Below, piece after piece: positions 1 through 7,172 of a stretch of DNA of 12,760 nucleotides (its first letter is position 1; each line of letters begins with the position of its first letter). The notes under the pieces were generated by a model. That model was not told the DNA's origin and did no database searches. It saw nothing but the letters and a program-made list of their open reading frames with translations. This stretch comes from Verrucomicrobiaceae bacterium (GTDB lineage: Bacteria > Verrucomicrobiota > Verrucomicrobiia > Verrucomicrobiales > Verrucomicrobiaceae), in the NCBI GenBank assembly GCA_021151605.1, contig JAGKWZ010000285.1, positions 1-12,760 of the forward strand, given 5' to 3'. A program made the translations under genes and the position numbers.

Positions 1-84
1 CATCGAGATCCACGGCACTTGCGACTTTTCACAGGTGCCTTCCATCAAGGTCCCCGGCACTTGCGACTTTTCGCAGGTGCCTGG
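1..84. repeat. Two tandem copies of a 42-bp hairpin-forming repeat
   Basis: Bases 1-42 and 43-84 match at about 36 of 42 positions. The best core is 28 bp (13-40 and 55-82) with one mismatch (A31 against G73). Inside the core, GGCACTTGCGA and TCGCAGGTGCC form an 11-bp stem with one G-T pair around a 4-base loop (56-81). The first copy (14-39) has the same fold with one extra mismatch. The array touches the window edge, so more copies may lie to the left. It begins 3 bases beyond the cysS stop codon. It resembles a REP-type intergenic palindrome; no T-run follows the hairpin on either strand, so it is not a classic intrinsic terminator, although it could protect the cysS mRNA 3' end. Confidence 0.8.
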
Positions 85-87
85 CCT

Positions 88-1515
88 CTACTTCCTGACC
101 GCCTGATAGCCGTCTTTGTTGTCTTTGATGATCCAGCCGAGGGCGTCGAGCTCCTTGCGGTAGGCATCGGCGGCGGGCCAGTCTTTGGATTGTTTGGCCT
201 GCCAGCGCTTTTCGGCGAGTTCGGCGATGTCGGCGGGGACTTCGACGGCGGCTTCGTCGATCACGGGCGGTAGTTTCACGCCGATGGCTTCTAGGATGAA
301 ATGCAGGCCCATCCAGACTGAGCGAGCTTCGTCGGCAGTCAGCCCGGCGGGTTTGGTTTTGTTTACCGCGCCAAAGACAGCTCCGAGAGCGCCGGGCACA
401 TTGAGGTCGTGATTCAGGCACTTCCAGGCATCTGCAAAGAGGGCGCCGGGGCCATGGGCGATGAGTTTGTCCCTCGTCACTGAGGGCGCGGAGCCGAGGA
501 TGGCGGTGAGGGCTTTCTCAAACTTGGCCAGCTTCTGCGTGCCCTGCCGTGCGGACTCCAGGGAGTGGAAGGTGAAGTTCAGCGGCGTGAGGTAGTGGCC
601 GCTGATCAGGACGTAGCGGACCTCGGCGGCATGGAAGCCGCGTTTTTGCAGATCTTCGAGCGTGTAGAGATTGCCCAGGCTTTTGCTCATCTTGCCGCCA
701 TCGACCATGAGATGGGCGGCGTGGAACCAATGGTGGGCAAATTTGCCATGCGTGGAGCAGCAGCTCTGCGCGATCTCGTTTTCATGATGGGGGAAGATGA
801 GGTCAATGCCGCCACTGTGGACATCGAAGTCTTCGCCGAGGTATTCGAGCGACATGGCGCTGCACTCGAGATGCCAGCCGGGCCGTCCATCGCCCCAGGG
901 GCTGGGCCAGAAGTTCGGGCCGTCCTCTGGCTTGCGTGCCTTCCAGAGGGCGAAGTCGGCCAGCGAGTCCTTGGTATATTCGTCGTTGTCCATCGCTCCG
1001 GCGGCATCGGAGGCACCGAGCTTCAGTTCGCGGTCTTCGAGGTGAGAAAGGCGGCCGTAGTCTTTATAAGAGGAGACTTTGAAATAAACGCTGCCATCGG
1101 CGGCGGCGTAGGCGTGACCGCGCTGGATCAGCACCTCGATCATGCGGATCTGATGCGGGATGTGGGCGATGGCGCTGGGCTCGACGTGAGGCGGCAGGAG
1201 ATTCAGCGCGGCGCAGTCGGCGTGGAATTTCTCCGTCCAGAAGTGGGTAAAGTCGGTGAGGGATTGCCCGGCTTTCTGGGAGTCGCGGATCGTCTTGTCG
1301 TCCACGTCGGTGAGATTTCTCACATGCAGCGTGGGGATGCCGCCCATCTCCACCACGCGGCGGAAGACATCCTGCGCCACGAAGGTGCGGAAGTTCCCGA
1401 TGTGCGCGGGTCCATACACGGTGGGGCCGCAGCAGTAGAAGCGCAGCGTCTTGCCATCGAGAGGCGTGAGGGTGCGGGACCCGCGGGTCAGAGTGTCGTG
1501 GAGCTGGAGTGGCAT
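88..1515 (-). CDS. cysS: Cysteinyl-tRNA synthetase
   Basis: This cytoplasmic class I synthetase attaches cysteine to tRNA-Cys using ATP. The product is 475 residues from the ATG at 1515, close to the usual bacterial length of about 460. The N-terminus carries the FYCCGPTVYG block with a zinc-ligand Cys (about residue 29), followed by the HIGH-type signature read as HIGN (38-41). The other expected zinc ligands are present as Cys in LECSAMS and His/Glu in FPHHENE. The KMSKS loop reads GKMSKSLGN. The C-terminal region ends in the usual short helical domain (RWQAKQSKDWPAADAYR). The reading frame stays open further upstream with possible starts at 1527 and 1593, but 1515 places the conserved N-terminus correctly. 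No Shine-Dalgarno sequence precedes it. It diverges from the VWA gene across 103 bp. The gene looks intact; identification is secure. Confidence 0.97.
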   Translation of the reverse strand: MPLQLHDTLTRGSRTLTPLDGKTLRFYCCGPTVYGPAHIGNFRTFVAQDVFRRVVEMGGIPTLHVRNLTDVDDKTIRDSQKAGQSLTDFTHFWTEKFHADCAALNLLPPHVEPSAIAHIPHQIRMIEVLIQRGHAYAAADGSVYFKVSSYKDYGRLSHLEDRELKLGASDAAGAMDNDEYTKDSLADFALWKARKPEDGPNFWPSPWGDGRPGWHLECSAMSLEYLGEDFDVHSGGIDLIFPHHENEIAQSCCSTHGKFAHHWFHAAHLMVDGGKMSKSLGNLYTLEDLQKRGFHAAEVRYVLISGHYLTPLNFTFHSLESARQGTQKLAKFEKALTAILGSAPSVTRDKLIAHGPGALFADAWKCLNHDLNVPGALGAVFGAVNKTKPAGLTADEARSVWMGLHFILEAIGVKLPPVIDEAAVEVPADIAELAEKRWQAKQSKDWPAADAYRKELDALGWIIKDNKDGYQAVRK

Positions 1516-1618
1516 GAGGGCGCGCATTCTGCCGGGGGATAATCCGGGGGCAAGTGGCAGGATGCGTCTTTCCCCTTGCCATCTCGGCGGCACCGTCGTT
1601 CATCGGGGCCGGCTGCTG

Positions 1619-3466
1619 ATGCGCTTCCTCACTCCCCAACTCCTGCACTTGGCCTGGCTGGCACTCATCCCGCTGGCGCTTTACCTGTTCAGGAAAAGAG
1701 CGCGCCGTGTGCCGGTATCGACGCTGCTTTTCTTCCGCTCGCTGTCACGCGAGCACCAGGAGTCGGCCTGGCTGCGGAAGCTGAAGAAGTGGCTGTCGCT
1801 TCTGCTCACGCTGCTCGTCATCATCGCCGCCGTCATCGCTCTGGCACGCCCGACGAGCGAAGTCGGCACTGACTCACCCGGCGCGGTGGTGGTGGTCGTG
1901 GACCGCTCCGCCTCCATGAGCGCGCGAGATGCGCAGGGCCGCACGCGGCTGGATGAAGCGAAGAAGCGCCTCAAAGACAAACTCAACACGCTGCCCGATC
2001 AGGTCGTCGTCTCGCTCATCGCCTACGATGCGAAGCCTCGCGTGCTGCTTTCCCGCAGTCGCAACCGCCGCGAGTGCCTGCGCCTTCTTCAAGAAGTGCA
2101 GCCCACGCCCATCGAGGGCCATCCAGATGCCGCACTCACGGTGATTCGCCGTCTTGCCGAACTGGAAGCACGCTCGCAGGTTTGGCACGCAGGCGATCAG
2201 GCCCTGCCGGGCACGGACGGCCTGCCGTATGCCTTTCTCGATGTCGCGCTCGCCAGCCCGATCAATGTCGGCATCACGGGCTTCCAAATCCGCCGGGCCT
2301 TGCTGGCACGGGATCGCTTTGAAGCCTTTGTCAAAGTCAGCGCCGCCAAGGCAAACCCAAGCAAAGTCACCGCCACCCTGGAGATCACACTCGCCGGGCG
2401 GTTGGCCCAGCTTCGGGAGATCGACCTCGAACCCGGAGCTTCGTCTTCCCTCATTGTGCCGCTGGAAGGCGTGCGCGGGCAGCGGATGGAGATGCATTTG
2501 AAAGCGGACGGCGACTGCCTCGGCTGGGATGACGCCGTCGCCGCGCCATTGCCGGAGACGCGCCCACTCATCGTCGCGATGGTGGCGGAGAAGCCCGATC
2601 CCTTCACCGAACTTGCGCTCGCCTCCATGATCGAAGCTGGCCGTCTCGAAGTGCTGAAAGGCAAACCTGATGCCTGGCCGATGAAGGACAAGCCGGACGT
2701 GTATGTCTTTGAAAACTGGCTGCCCGAGGCACTGCCCACCGACCGACCGATCATCGCTCTGAACCCACCGAAAAGCAGCGGAGCCGTGCAGGTGCGCCGA
2801 CTCCAGGAGCCCGGCCTGCCGCACGATAGCGTCCGCAGTGTCGCGCCGGATCATCCGCTGCTCTTCCGAATCGCCACAGCCAGGCTCGCCATCACCCAGA
2901 CGGGCGTTTTGGACCTGAAGGGCTCGCTCGAACCGCTCTGGATGGCGGGCAATGAACCCGTGCTCGCCGCCGGTGACGTGAACGGGCAGCGGCTCGTCGT
3001 CACCACCTTCTCCCCAGCGCGCTCCGAGCAACTCGCCCTGCTTCCGGCCTTCCCGTTGCTGCTAGGCAATGCCCTCTACTGGTGCGCCGAAAACAGCGAC
3101 GCCGTCTCCGACATGCGCGCCCTGCATCCTGGCGATCTCCTGACCGAGCCGGGCATCGTCGAATGGACTGAATGGGACGGTAGCCAGTTCCTCGAAAGCA
3201 GCGATCAGGCGGGCAACGGCCTGCTCGCCATCCAGCGCCTCGGTGCCTGGAAAACGACTGAACGCAGCGGCACCAGCGTGCTCGCCTCGCTCGCTGAAAC
3301 GGATCTCCCCGCGCTAACCAACGAAGCCAGCACGACCGCCCAGCCCAACCTTCCGAAGATCACCGCCAACGCCGGCATCAGCGACTGGCCACGACTCCTG
3401 ATCTGGTTCGCCCTGGCGATCCTGCTGCTGGAAAGCTTCCTGTTTCACCGGAAGGCGGTGTTCTAA
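1619..3466 (+). CDS. BatA-like membrane protein with a VWA domain
   Basis: The predicted product is 615 residues with the layout of the 'aerotolerance' BatA N-terminal family. It has a membrane helix at about 9-24, a basic loop containing PVSTLLFF, a second helix at about 59-76 and then a VWA domain facing the periplasm. The MIDAS metal site starts with DRSAS (D95, S97, S99). The later MIDAS positions are weaker: the loop that usually carries Thr reads EGHPDAAL, and the usual SDG strand end reads HAGDQ. A block with NVGITGFQIRR and a C-terminal FPLLLGNALYW segment are typical of these proteins, and a last helix lies at about 593-610. The frame is open back to an ATG at 1451, but that start would overlap cysS; the ATG at 1619 gives the family's standard N-terminus. 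Such proteins often lie beside moxR and other bat genes, which are not seen here. The cellular role is unknown; involvement in envelope integrity is a guess. Confidence 0.85.
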   Translation: MRFLTPQLLHLAWLALIPLALYLFRKRARRVPVSTLLFFRSLSREHQESAWLRKLKKWLSLLLTLLVIIAAVIALARPTSEVGTDSPGAVVVVVDRSASMSARDAQGRTRLDEAKKRLKDKLNTLPDQVVVSLIAYDAKPRVLLSRSRNRRECLRLLQEVQPTPIEGHPDAALTVIRRLAELEARSQVWHAGDQALPGTDGLPYAFLDVALASPINVGITGFQIRRALLARDRFEAFVKVSAAKANPSKVTATLEITLAGRLAQLREIDLEPGASSSLIVPLEGVRGQRMEMHLKADGDCLGWDDAVAAPLPETRPLIVAMVAEKPDPFTELALASMIEAGRLEVLKGKPDAWPMKDKPDVYVFENWLPEALPTDRPIIALNPPKSSGAVQVRRLQEPGLPHDSVRSVAPDHPLLFRIATARLAITQTGVLDLKGSLEPLWMAGNEPVLAAGDVNGQRLVVTTFSPARSEQLALLPAFPLLLGNALYWCAENSDAVSDMRALHPGDLLTEPGIVEWTEWDGSQFLESSDQAGNGLLAIQRLGAWKTTERSGTSVLASLAETDLPALTNEASTTAQPNLPKITANAGISDWPRLLIWFALAILLLESFLFHRKAVF

Positions 3467-3476
3467 AATCTGCCGT

Positions 3477-3674
3477 ATGACGCGACTCCCGAAACATCTC
3501 CTCAGCATCCTTTTGGCCTCATGGATGCTGACGGGCTGCGCTGCGACACGAGAATCCATGGATTCCACCTGGCGAACGATTGATCCAGCGGGGCATCGTC
3601 GCTACCACAGGGACAAATACTACCCGAATGAGCGCAGGATCGGGATTCGTCTGCCCGGCGATGCCGGAGGATGA
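3477..3674 (+). CDS. Small predicted lipoprotein of unknown function
   Basis: The 65-residue product begins with two basic residues (R3, K6) and a hydrophobic stretch. It then has a lipobox, LTGC, with the acylated cysteine at residue 21 followed by AA, so it should be processed by signal peptidase II and anchored in the envelope. The mature part is only about 45 residues, rich in Arg, Tyr and His (HRRYHRDKYYPNERR), with no domain I recognise. It starts 10 bp after the VWA gene on the same strand, so the two are probably cotranscribed. No Shine-Dalgarno sequence is present. The lipobox is good evidence that the gene is real despite its size; the function cannot be inferred. Confidence 0.65.
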   Translation: MTRLPKHLLSILLASWMLTGCAATRESMDSTWRTIDPAGHRRYHRDKYYPNERRIGIRLPGDAGG

Positions 3675-3717
3675 TGCCGCTGCTGGTATCGTTTTCTGTT
3701 GCTGAAGTCGCCCTGCG

Positions 3718-5454
3718 TTAAGCGGAAGGAGCTTCCGCCGCTGGTGCGTCTTCCTTCTTCTTTTCCTTCCAGGTGCTCTGGACGTAAAGCTCGCGGAGCT
3801 GCTTGAAGTCCACATTCGTCGGGCTGTCGGTCATGAGATCGCAGGCCTTGTTATTTTTCGGGAAGGCAATGACCTCGCGGATGCTGTGCTCACCGGCCAC
3901 GAGCATGGCGATGCGGTCCAGACCGAGGGCGAGACCGCCGTGCGGAGGGGCACCGAATTTGAAGGCTTCGAGGATGTGGCGGAACTTGATCTGCTGCTCC
4001 TCCGGCGTGACGCCGAGGACGCTGAACATCTTCGCCTGGAGGTCGCTTTCGTGGATTCGGATGGAGCCGCCGCCGAGTTCGTAGCCGTTGAGGACCACGT
4101 CGTAGGCTTCGGCGCGGACCTTGCCGTATTCACCCGCGTCAAGGAGCGGCACGTCTTCGGCTTTCGGGCGGGTGAAGGGATGATGCACGGCCACCCAGCT
4201 CTGATCTTCCGGGCTGTAGGCGAGCAGCGGGAAGTCCACGACCCAGAGGAAATTCAGCGCGGTGCTGTCCTTCACCAGGCCGGTCATGTCGGCGATCTCG
4301 GTGCGGACCTTGCCGAGGATGTTGCAGGCGTCATCCCAGCTTCCGGCATAGAAGAAGACGATGTCGTTTTCTTCGACGTTGAGCTTGGCGATGAGGGCTT
4401 TTTGTTCGTCTTCGCCGAAGAATTTCCAAAGGGGGCTCTTGTATTCGAGCACGCCAGCTTCATTGCGCTCCACCTTGATGAAGGCGAGCTGCTTCACCTT
4501 CATGCCGGCCTGGATGGCGAGCTCGTTCAGGCGGATCATCTGACCGGTGGTGATACCTGCGAAACCTTTGGCATTGATGGCGCGGACGACGCCGCCGGTC
4601 TCCAGCGTGGTGCGGAAGATCTTGAAGCCGCTGTTGGCGAAGACATCCGCCATATCGACAATCTCATTGCCATAGCGCGTGTCCGGCTTGTCCACGCCGT
4701 AGCGGTCCATCGCCTCCTGATAAGTCATGCGCTGGAAGGGCAGCGGGATGTCCACGCCTTGTCCGGCTTTGAACATGCTGGCGAGGAGACCTTCCACCAG
4801 ATTGATGATGTCGTTTTGCTGGATGAAGCTGGCCTCGATATCAATCTGTGTGAACTCAGGCTGGCGGTCAGCGCGCAGGTCTTCGTCACGGAAGCAGCGG
4901 GCGATTTGGAAGTAGCGCTCCAGTCCGGCGACCATGAGGAGCTGCTTGTACTGCTGCGGAGCCTGCGGGAGTGCGAAGAACTTGCTCGGACTGAGGCGGG
5001 CTGGCACGAGGAAGTCGCGAGCACCTTCGGGCGTCGGGTTGGAGAGGATCGGGGTCTCGACTTCGATGAAGCCGTTGCCATCGAGGTAATTGCGGGCCGC
5101 CGTGGTGATCTTGTGGCGCTGGCGGATGTTCTTGTTCATGCGCTCGCGGCGCAGGTCGAGGTAGCGGTATTTCATCCGCATGTCCTCATTGGAAAGCTCA
5201 CGATCCAGATGGAAAGGCAGCACGTCGGACTTGTTTAGCACTTTGAGCACGGTGCAGACGACTTCGACCTCGCCGGTGCCGAGCTTGGTGTTTTCGGTGC
5301 CTGCGAGGCGCTTTTCCACACGGCCGGTGACCTGGATCACGTCTTCATCGCGCAGCTCGTGGCTTTGCGCAGCGAGGTCGGCGTTTTCTTCCGGGCGGAT
5401 AGCCGGAGTGCAAGCGTGGAAGGCCACTTCTGCGTGTCGCCCACGCCAGCCCAC
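3718..5454 (-). CDS. aspS: Aspartyl-tRNA synthetase with an abnormal 5' end
   Basis: This cytoplasmic class II synthetase attaches aspartate to tRNA-Asp. From the GTG at 5454 the product is 578 residues. The catalytic core is intact: motif 1 region ETPILSNPTPEGARDFLVP (about 133-151), motif 2 CFRDEDLRADRQPEFTQ (about 187-203), a bacterial GAD insertion domain, and motif 3 with GLALGLDR (about 507-514). The N-terminal OB fold is recognisable only from RPEENAD (about 20) onward. The expected preceding residues, including the GWV, RDxGG and DLRD blocks, are missing, and the frame has a stop at 5488-5490. A stretch in another frame (5489 down to about 5427) reads KTHRAYRMG, resembling a normal AspRS N-terminus. 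The start is therefore uncertain, and the 5' end may be mutated or misassembled. The C-terminus has an unusual Lys-rich then Ala/Pro-rich tail (KEKKKEDAPAAEAPSA). Whether the enzyme also charges tRNA-Asn cannot be judged, because the relevant N-terminal residues are absent. Confidence 0.93.
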   Translation of the reverse strand: MGWRGRHAEVAFHACTPAIRPEENADLAAQSHELRDEDVIQVTGRVEKRLAGTENTKLGTGEVEVVCTVLKVLNKSDVLPFHLDRELSNEDMRMKYRYLDLRRERMNKNIRQRHKITTAARNYLDGNGFIEVETPILSNPTPEGARDFLVPARLSPSKFFALPQAPQQYKQLLMVAGLERYFQIARCFRDEDLRADRQPEFTQIDIEASFIQQNDIINLVEGLLASMFKAGQGVDIPLPFQRMTYQEAMDRYGVDKPDTRYGNEIVDMADVFANSGFKIFRTTLETGGVVRAINAKGFAGITTGQMIRLNELAIQAGMKVKQLAFIKVERNEAGVLEYKSPLWKFFGEDEQKALIAKLNVEENDIVFFYAGSWDDACNILGKVRTEIADMTGLVKDSTALNFLWVVDFPLLAYSPEDQSWVAVHHPFTRPKAEDVPLLDAGEYGKVRAEAYDVVLNGYELGGGSIRIHESDLQAKMFSVLGVTPEEQQIKFRHILEAFKFGAPPHGGLALGLDRIAMLVAGEHSIREVIAFPKNNKACDLMTDSPTNVDFKQLRELYVQSTWKEKKKEDAPAAEAPSA

Positions 5455-5524
5455 TGGATGCGCCCCATTCGGTAGGCGCGATGCGTTTTAACCCACGGCA
5501 ACTGGCAAGGCTTTGTCTGGATAC

Positions 5525-6049
5525 TTACTTTAGCTCGCTAAGGACACGCTTGATATCTGCAGCCTGCTCAGCAGTGGATGCCTTTTTATCCTGCCAGACG
5601 ACTTTTCCGTTTTTGATCAGGAAACACTGACGTGTGGCCAGATTCAGCAGTCCCTTGACCATGCGTTCGACTTTGAAGGCTTCGACAATTTTTCCTTCAG
5701 GATCAGCGATCAGGTCATAGGGAAGGGTGAAGTCTGCTTTAAACTTCTTTTGCGCATCCGGTGTGTCGAATGAAACACCCAGCACCTGGACGCCATCCTT
5801 GCTCAAATCCGCAAAAGCATCGCGAAGTGAACATGCCTGCTTGGTGCACCCTGGGGTATTGGCCTTCGGGTAGAAAAAGACAACGACGGGGCCTTTTTTA
5901 TATAGTTCTGAAAAGTCCACCTTGGCGCCGTCTTGGTTAATGCCTGAGACTGCTGGTGCGGGATAATCGACTTTTTCACCCTGGCTTGCCTGGGTCTGGC
6001 TGAAGATTCCGGTGAATAAGGCGGTGAGGATGCGCATGGTCATTTTCAT
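5525..6049 (-). CDS. Exported Bcp/PrxQ-type peroxiredoxin
   Basis: This thiol peroxidase reduces hydrogen peroxide or organic peroxides through a reactive cysteine. The active-site block is NTPGCTKQACSLRD. C68 is the peroxidatic cysteine and C73, five residues on, is the resolving cysteine expected of an atypical 2-Cys Bcp/PrxQ enzyme. The thioredoxin-fold context (VVVFFYPKA before it, GVSFDTPDAQKKF after it) fits. Unlike cytoplasmic Bcp, the 174-residue product begins with a basic, hydrophobic segment ending near QASQ (about 1-23), which looks like a Sec signal peptide, so it probably works in the periplasm. ATGs at 6049, 6043 and 6037 are all possible starts, and none has a Shine-Dalgarno sequence. 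The gene ends 70 bp before the assigned aspS start on the same strand and diverges from lpxI. Confidence 0.9.
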   Translation of the reverse strand: MKMTMRILTALFTGIFSQTQASQGEKVDYPAPAVSGINQDGAKVDFSELYKKGPVVVFFYPKANTPGCTKQACSLRDAFADLSKDGVQVLGVSFDTPDAQKKFKADFTLPYDLIADPEGKIVEAFKVERMVKGLLNLATRQCFLIKNGKVVWQDKKASTAEQAADIKRVLSELK

Positions 6050-6238
6050 GTGGAATTAAATGCTGAGGTTTGGATTGGCCGTGGATGGCCATGTTACCCA
6101 ACGCCAAACGTGGCACAGGTGTTCGTTCTGGCATTCGAAACGGATGCGATATTCCCGATTAATGCTCTGAAGGTGCCCTTTGCTGATTCGATTCCTTGTA
6201 TCGATGTCACTGATGTGCTCCATAAAGCAAATCTTGAA
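6050..6238. other. Divergent intergenic region between the peroxiredoxin and lpxI
   Basis: These 189 bases must hold the promoters for both divergent genes. I could not pick out a convincing -35/-10 pair on either strand. The only structure seen is a short inverted repeat TGGCC-N6-GGCCA early in the stretch, too small to interpret. The reading frame across it is open on the plus strand but shows no recognisable protein. Confidence 0.5.
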
Positions 6239-7054
6239 ATGGCTGTCGATCTAACCTCCATCGGACTCATCGCCGGAAACGGTCTCTACCCGGAAACCTT
6301 TGTCGCTGCGGCGCGCCGTGCCGGCGTGAAGCGCCTGGTGGCAGTCGCATTCGAAAACGAGACAAAACCTGAGCTGGCCGGCCTGGTGGATGAGATTTGC
6401 TGGGTTAGGGTTGGGCAACTCCATCGAATGATCGCTTTTTTCAAAAAGGAAAAGGTGACTCAGACCGTGATGGTGGGACAGATCGCTCCCAAAAATCTTT
6501 TTGATCTCCGGCCCGATTTCCGAACCCTTTTAATGCTGGCGCGTTTGAAGAGGCGTAACGCCGAAACGTTATTTGGTGCCATAGGCGATGAGTTGAGCAA
6601 AGACGGCATTACACTGCTGCCCGCCACCACATTCCTCGAAAACCTGATGCCGGACGTCGGGCATGTAGCGGGTCCGCAGATCAAACAAAGGCGGCAGGAA
6701 GATGCTGAGTATGGGTTTAAAATTGCGAAAGAGTCCAGTCGCCTTGACATTGGTCAGACCGTAGTGGTCAAAAACGGCACTGTACTGGCCGTGGAGGCAT
6801 TTGAGGGAACGAACGAAGCAGTGAAACGTGGTGGAGTTCTCGGAAGAGGTGGTGCCACCATGGCAAAGGTTTCCAAGCCGGGCCAGGATATGAGATTCGA
6901 TGTTCCAGTCATCGGGCCTGACACAATTCGAAATGCGGCTGCGGCTGGTGTGAACGTGATTGCGATTGAGGCTGGAAAGACGCTAATGCTCGGTTACGAA
7001 GAACTCCGGGAGGAGTGCCTTAGACAAAAGGTTTCCCTTATTGCCCTCGCATAA
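6239..7054 (+). CDS. lpxI: UDP-2,3-diacylglucosamine pyrophosphatase LpxI
   Basis: LpxI hydrolyses UDP-2,3-diacylglucosamine to lipid X and UMP, the fourth step of lipid A synthesis, and replaces LpxH in organisms that lack it. The 271-residue product is near the usual length of about 280. It opens with the family's IGLIAGNGLYPE block and carries VGQIAPKNLFDLRPD, FGAIGDELSKDGI and GRGGATMAKV. The RFDVPVIGPDT block probably holds the catalytic aspartate, and the protein ends with IAIEAGKTLMLG. The frame is open from an ATG at 6050, but the extra 63 residues resemble nothing in the family and would begin at the next base after the divergent peroxiredoxin start, so 6239 is preferred. There is no Shine-Dalgarno sequence. 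No other lipid A gene is adjacent. Its presence means the organism makes lipid A. Confidence 0.95.
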   Translation: MAVDLTSIGLIAGNGLYPETFVAAARRAGVKRLVAVAFENETKPELAGLVDEICWVRVGQLHRMIAFFKKEKVTQTVMVGQIAPKNLFDLRPDFRTLLMLARLKRRNAETLFGAIGDELSKDGITLLPATTFLENLMPDVGHVAGPQIKQRRQEDAEYGFKIAKESSRLDIGQTVVVKNGTVLAVEAFEGTNEAVKRGGVLGRGGATMAKVSKPGQDMRFDVPVIGPDTIRNAAAAGVNVIAIEAGKTLMLGYEELREECLRQKVSLIALA

Positions 7055-7128
7055 GCGATAAGACTTTTTTTCTAAAACTGCGGTTAAGTCTTGATTTAGC
7101 TTAGCAAATTCAGAAAAAATGAACACTT

Positions 7129-7142
7129 CCCGCAATTGCGGG
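7129..7142. promoter_or_regulatory. Perfect 14-bp palindrome in the lpxI/Sel1 spacer
   Basis: CCCGCAATTGCGGG is a perfect dyad. As RNA it could form a 5-bp GC stem with an AATT loop, followed by the T-rich run TCTTTCGTTT (7143-7152). It lies 75 bp after the lpxI stop and 30 bp before the preferred start of the Sel1 gene. It may be a weak terminator for lpxI or an operator/leader hairpin for the Sel1 gene. The spacer also holds a looser inverted repeat, AAGACTT (7060-7066) and AAGTCTT (7086-7092). Which role applies cannot be decided from sequence. Confidence 0.4.
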
Positions 7143-7172
7143 TCTTTCGTTTCCCACTTCACCAACCCCCAT

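Noticed and set aside
1..84. CRISPR array
   Set aside because: Only two copies are present, spaced by 14 bases that themselves resemble each other; this is a tandem 42-bp repeat, not repeat-spacer structure.
565..1542. 325-codon open frame opposite cysS
   Set aside because: Antisense shadow of an intact cysS, with no domain signature.
1874..3031. 385-codon open frame opposite the VWA gene
   Set aside because: Antisense shadow of a well-supported gene, with no recognisable motifs.
3886..5238. Long open frame (450 codons) on the plus strand opposite aspS
   Set aside because: It lies entirely antisense to a clear AspRS gene, its translation has no recognisable domain, and GC-biased third positions readily keep antisense frames open.
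5427..5454. Programmed ribosomal frameshift in aspS
   Set aside because: There is no slippery heptamer or downstream structure, and about 20 conserved residues would still be missing, so damage or assembly error is more likely.
6050..6238. N-terminal extension of LpxI from the ATG at 6050
   Set aside because: The 63 extra residues do not resemble LpxI and would leave no space for promoters of the divergent gene pair.
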